The position numbers and the translations under genes were made by a program. A stretch of DNA of 64,000 bases from an uncultured cyanobacterium (GTDB lineage Bacteria > Cyanobacteriota > Cyanobacteriia > PCC-6307 > Cyanobiaceae). Below the pieces are notes generated by a model. The model saw only the letters and a program-made list of their open reading frames with translations. It did not search any database and had not been told where the DNA came from. Below, piece after piece: positions 63,833 to 64,000 of the stretch (its first letter is position 1; every line of letters begins with the position of its first letter). The stretch covers positions 1 through 64,000 of the forward strand of contig CAIJRN010000009.1 of assembly GCA_903823115.1 (NCBI GenBank), read 5' to 3'.

Positions 63833-64000
63833 TCAGTCGTCCCCGGGGCCAGGGTCCTGCTTGTTCTTCATCATGACCTCGAGCTTGCGGATCCGCTCCA
63901 GGCTGGTCTGCCAGATGTCCAGGCGAAAGCTGGCCTCCTTGTCGCCGGCCTCAGCCTCGAGCCGGCAGCTTGCCAGCATGGCCTCCAGGTTCTCGCCCCG
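63833..64000 (-). CDS. unidentified protein, C-terminal fragment cut by window edge
   Basis: 55 residues visible, ending in NKQDPGPGDD and stop. The sequence is helical and charged (GENLEAMLASCRLEAEAGDK, LERIRKLEVMMKNK), suggesting a coiled-coil end. The start lies beyond the window. Family not recognised. Convergent with the PiT-like gene. Confidence 0.6.
   Translation of the reverse strand, partial: RGENLEAMLASCRLEAEAGDKEASFRLDIWQTSLERIRKLEVMMKNKQDPGPGDD

Overview
The window comes from a high-GC alpha-cyanobacterium of the Synechococcus/Cyanobium type. The evidence is PsbX, Ycf66, a high-light-inducible protein, a short picocyanobacterial CP12, a circularly permuted two-piece tmRNA whose tag is ANNIVRFSRQAAPVAA, and many HIP1 octamers (GCGATCGC). 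Most genes are chromosomal housekeeping genes packed tightly, with many 1-4 nt start/stop overlaps.

Layout. 0.3-7.8 kb: two small exported proteins, an aspartoacylase-like hydrolase, a tight GST / DUF2301 / ABC-F run, then cp12 converging on obgE. 7.8-15.2 kb: accessory genes between obgE and mutS2, namely an orphan sugar-type ABC ATPase, pdxH, four toxin-antitoxin-like pairs (two RHH/PIN, two HEPN/nucleotidyltransferase, one with a frameshifted HEPN), and a PEP-CTERM-like exported protein beside an HpsJ-like membrane protein. 15.3-18.7 kb: mutS2 with a long disordered N-terminus, coupled to a VOC-domain gene. 18.9-23.2 kb: a lower-GC operon kaiC-kaiB-multi-PAS/GGDEF, the most interesting system here. 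It would link a non-canonical Kai timer to cyclic-di-GMP.

23.6-31.6 kb: a membrane protein, hemB, a CbpA-type dnaJ, a lumenal/periplasmic thioredoxin-like protein, an MscS channel with a cyclic-nucleotide-binding-like domain, ssrA, an RNA methyltransferase, and an envelope/stress pair (Holin-X-like and DUF883-like). 31.7-43.4 kb: smc, a PRC-barrel protein with a polyampholyte tail, msrB, an LpxB-related protein, tRNA-Leu(GAG), accC, yggT, psbX, ycf66 and two tandem TolB-like lipoproteins. 43.5-54.7 kb: hli coupled to an ABC exporter-like protein, a HIT protein, comM, rpsU, a DUF3747 protein, def, an S9 peptidase and a GltS-like permease.

54.8-60 kb is a more variable surface-polysaccharide region: a GT2-GtrA glycosyltransferase, a decayed IS1182-like transposase, an AT-richer methyltransferase, about 0.8 kb without a recognisable gene, and a lone rfbB. 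60-64 kb: a beta-barrel-like exported protein, cysS, a PiT-like membrane protein and the end of an unidentified gene. No rRNA, CRISPR array or intact insertion sequence was seen.
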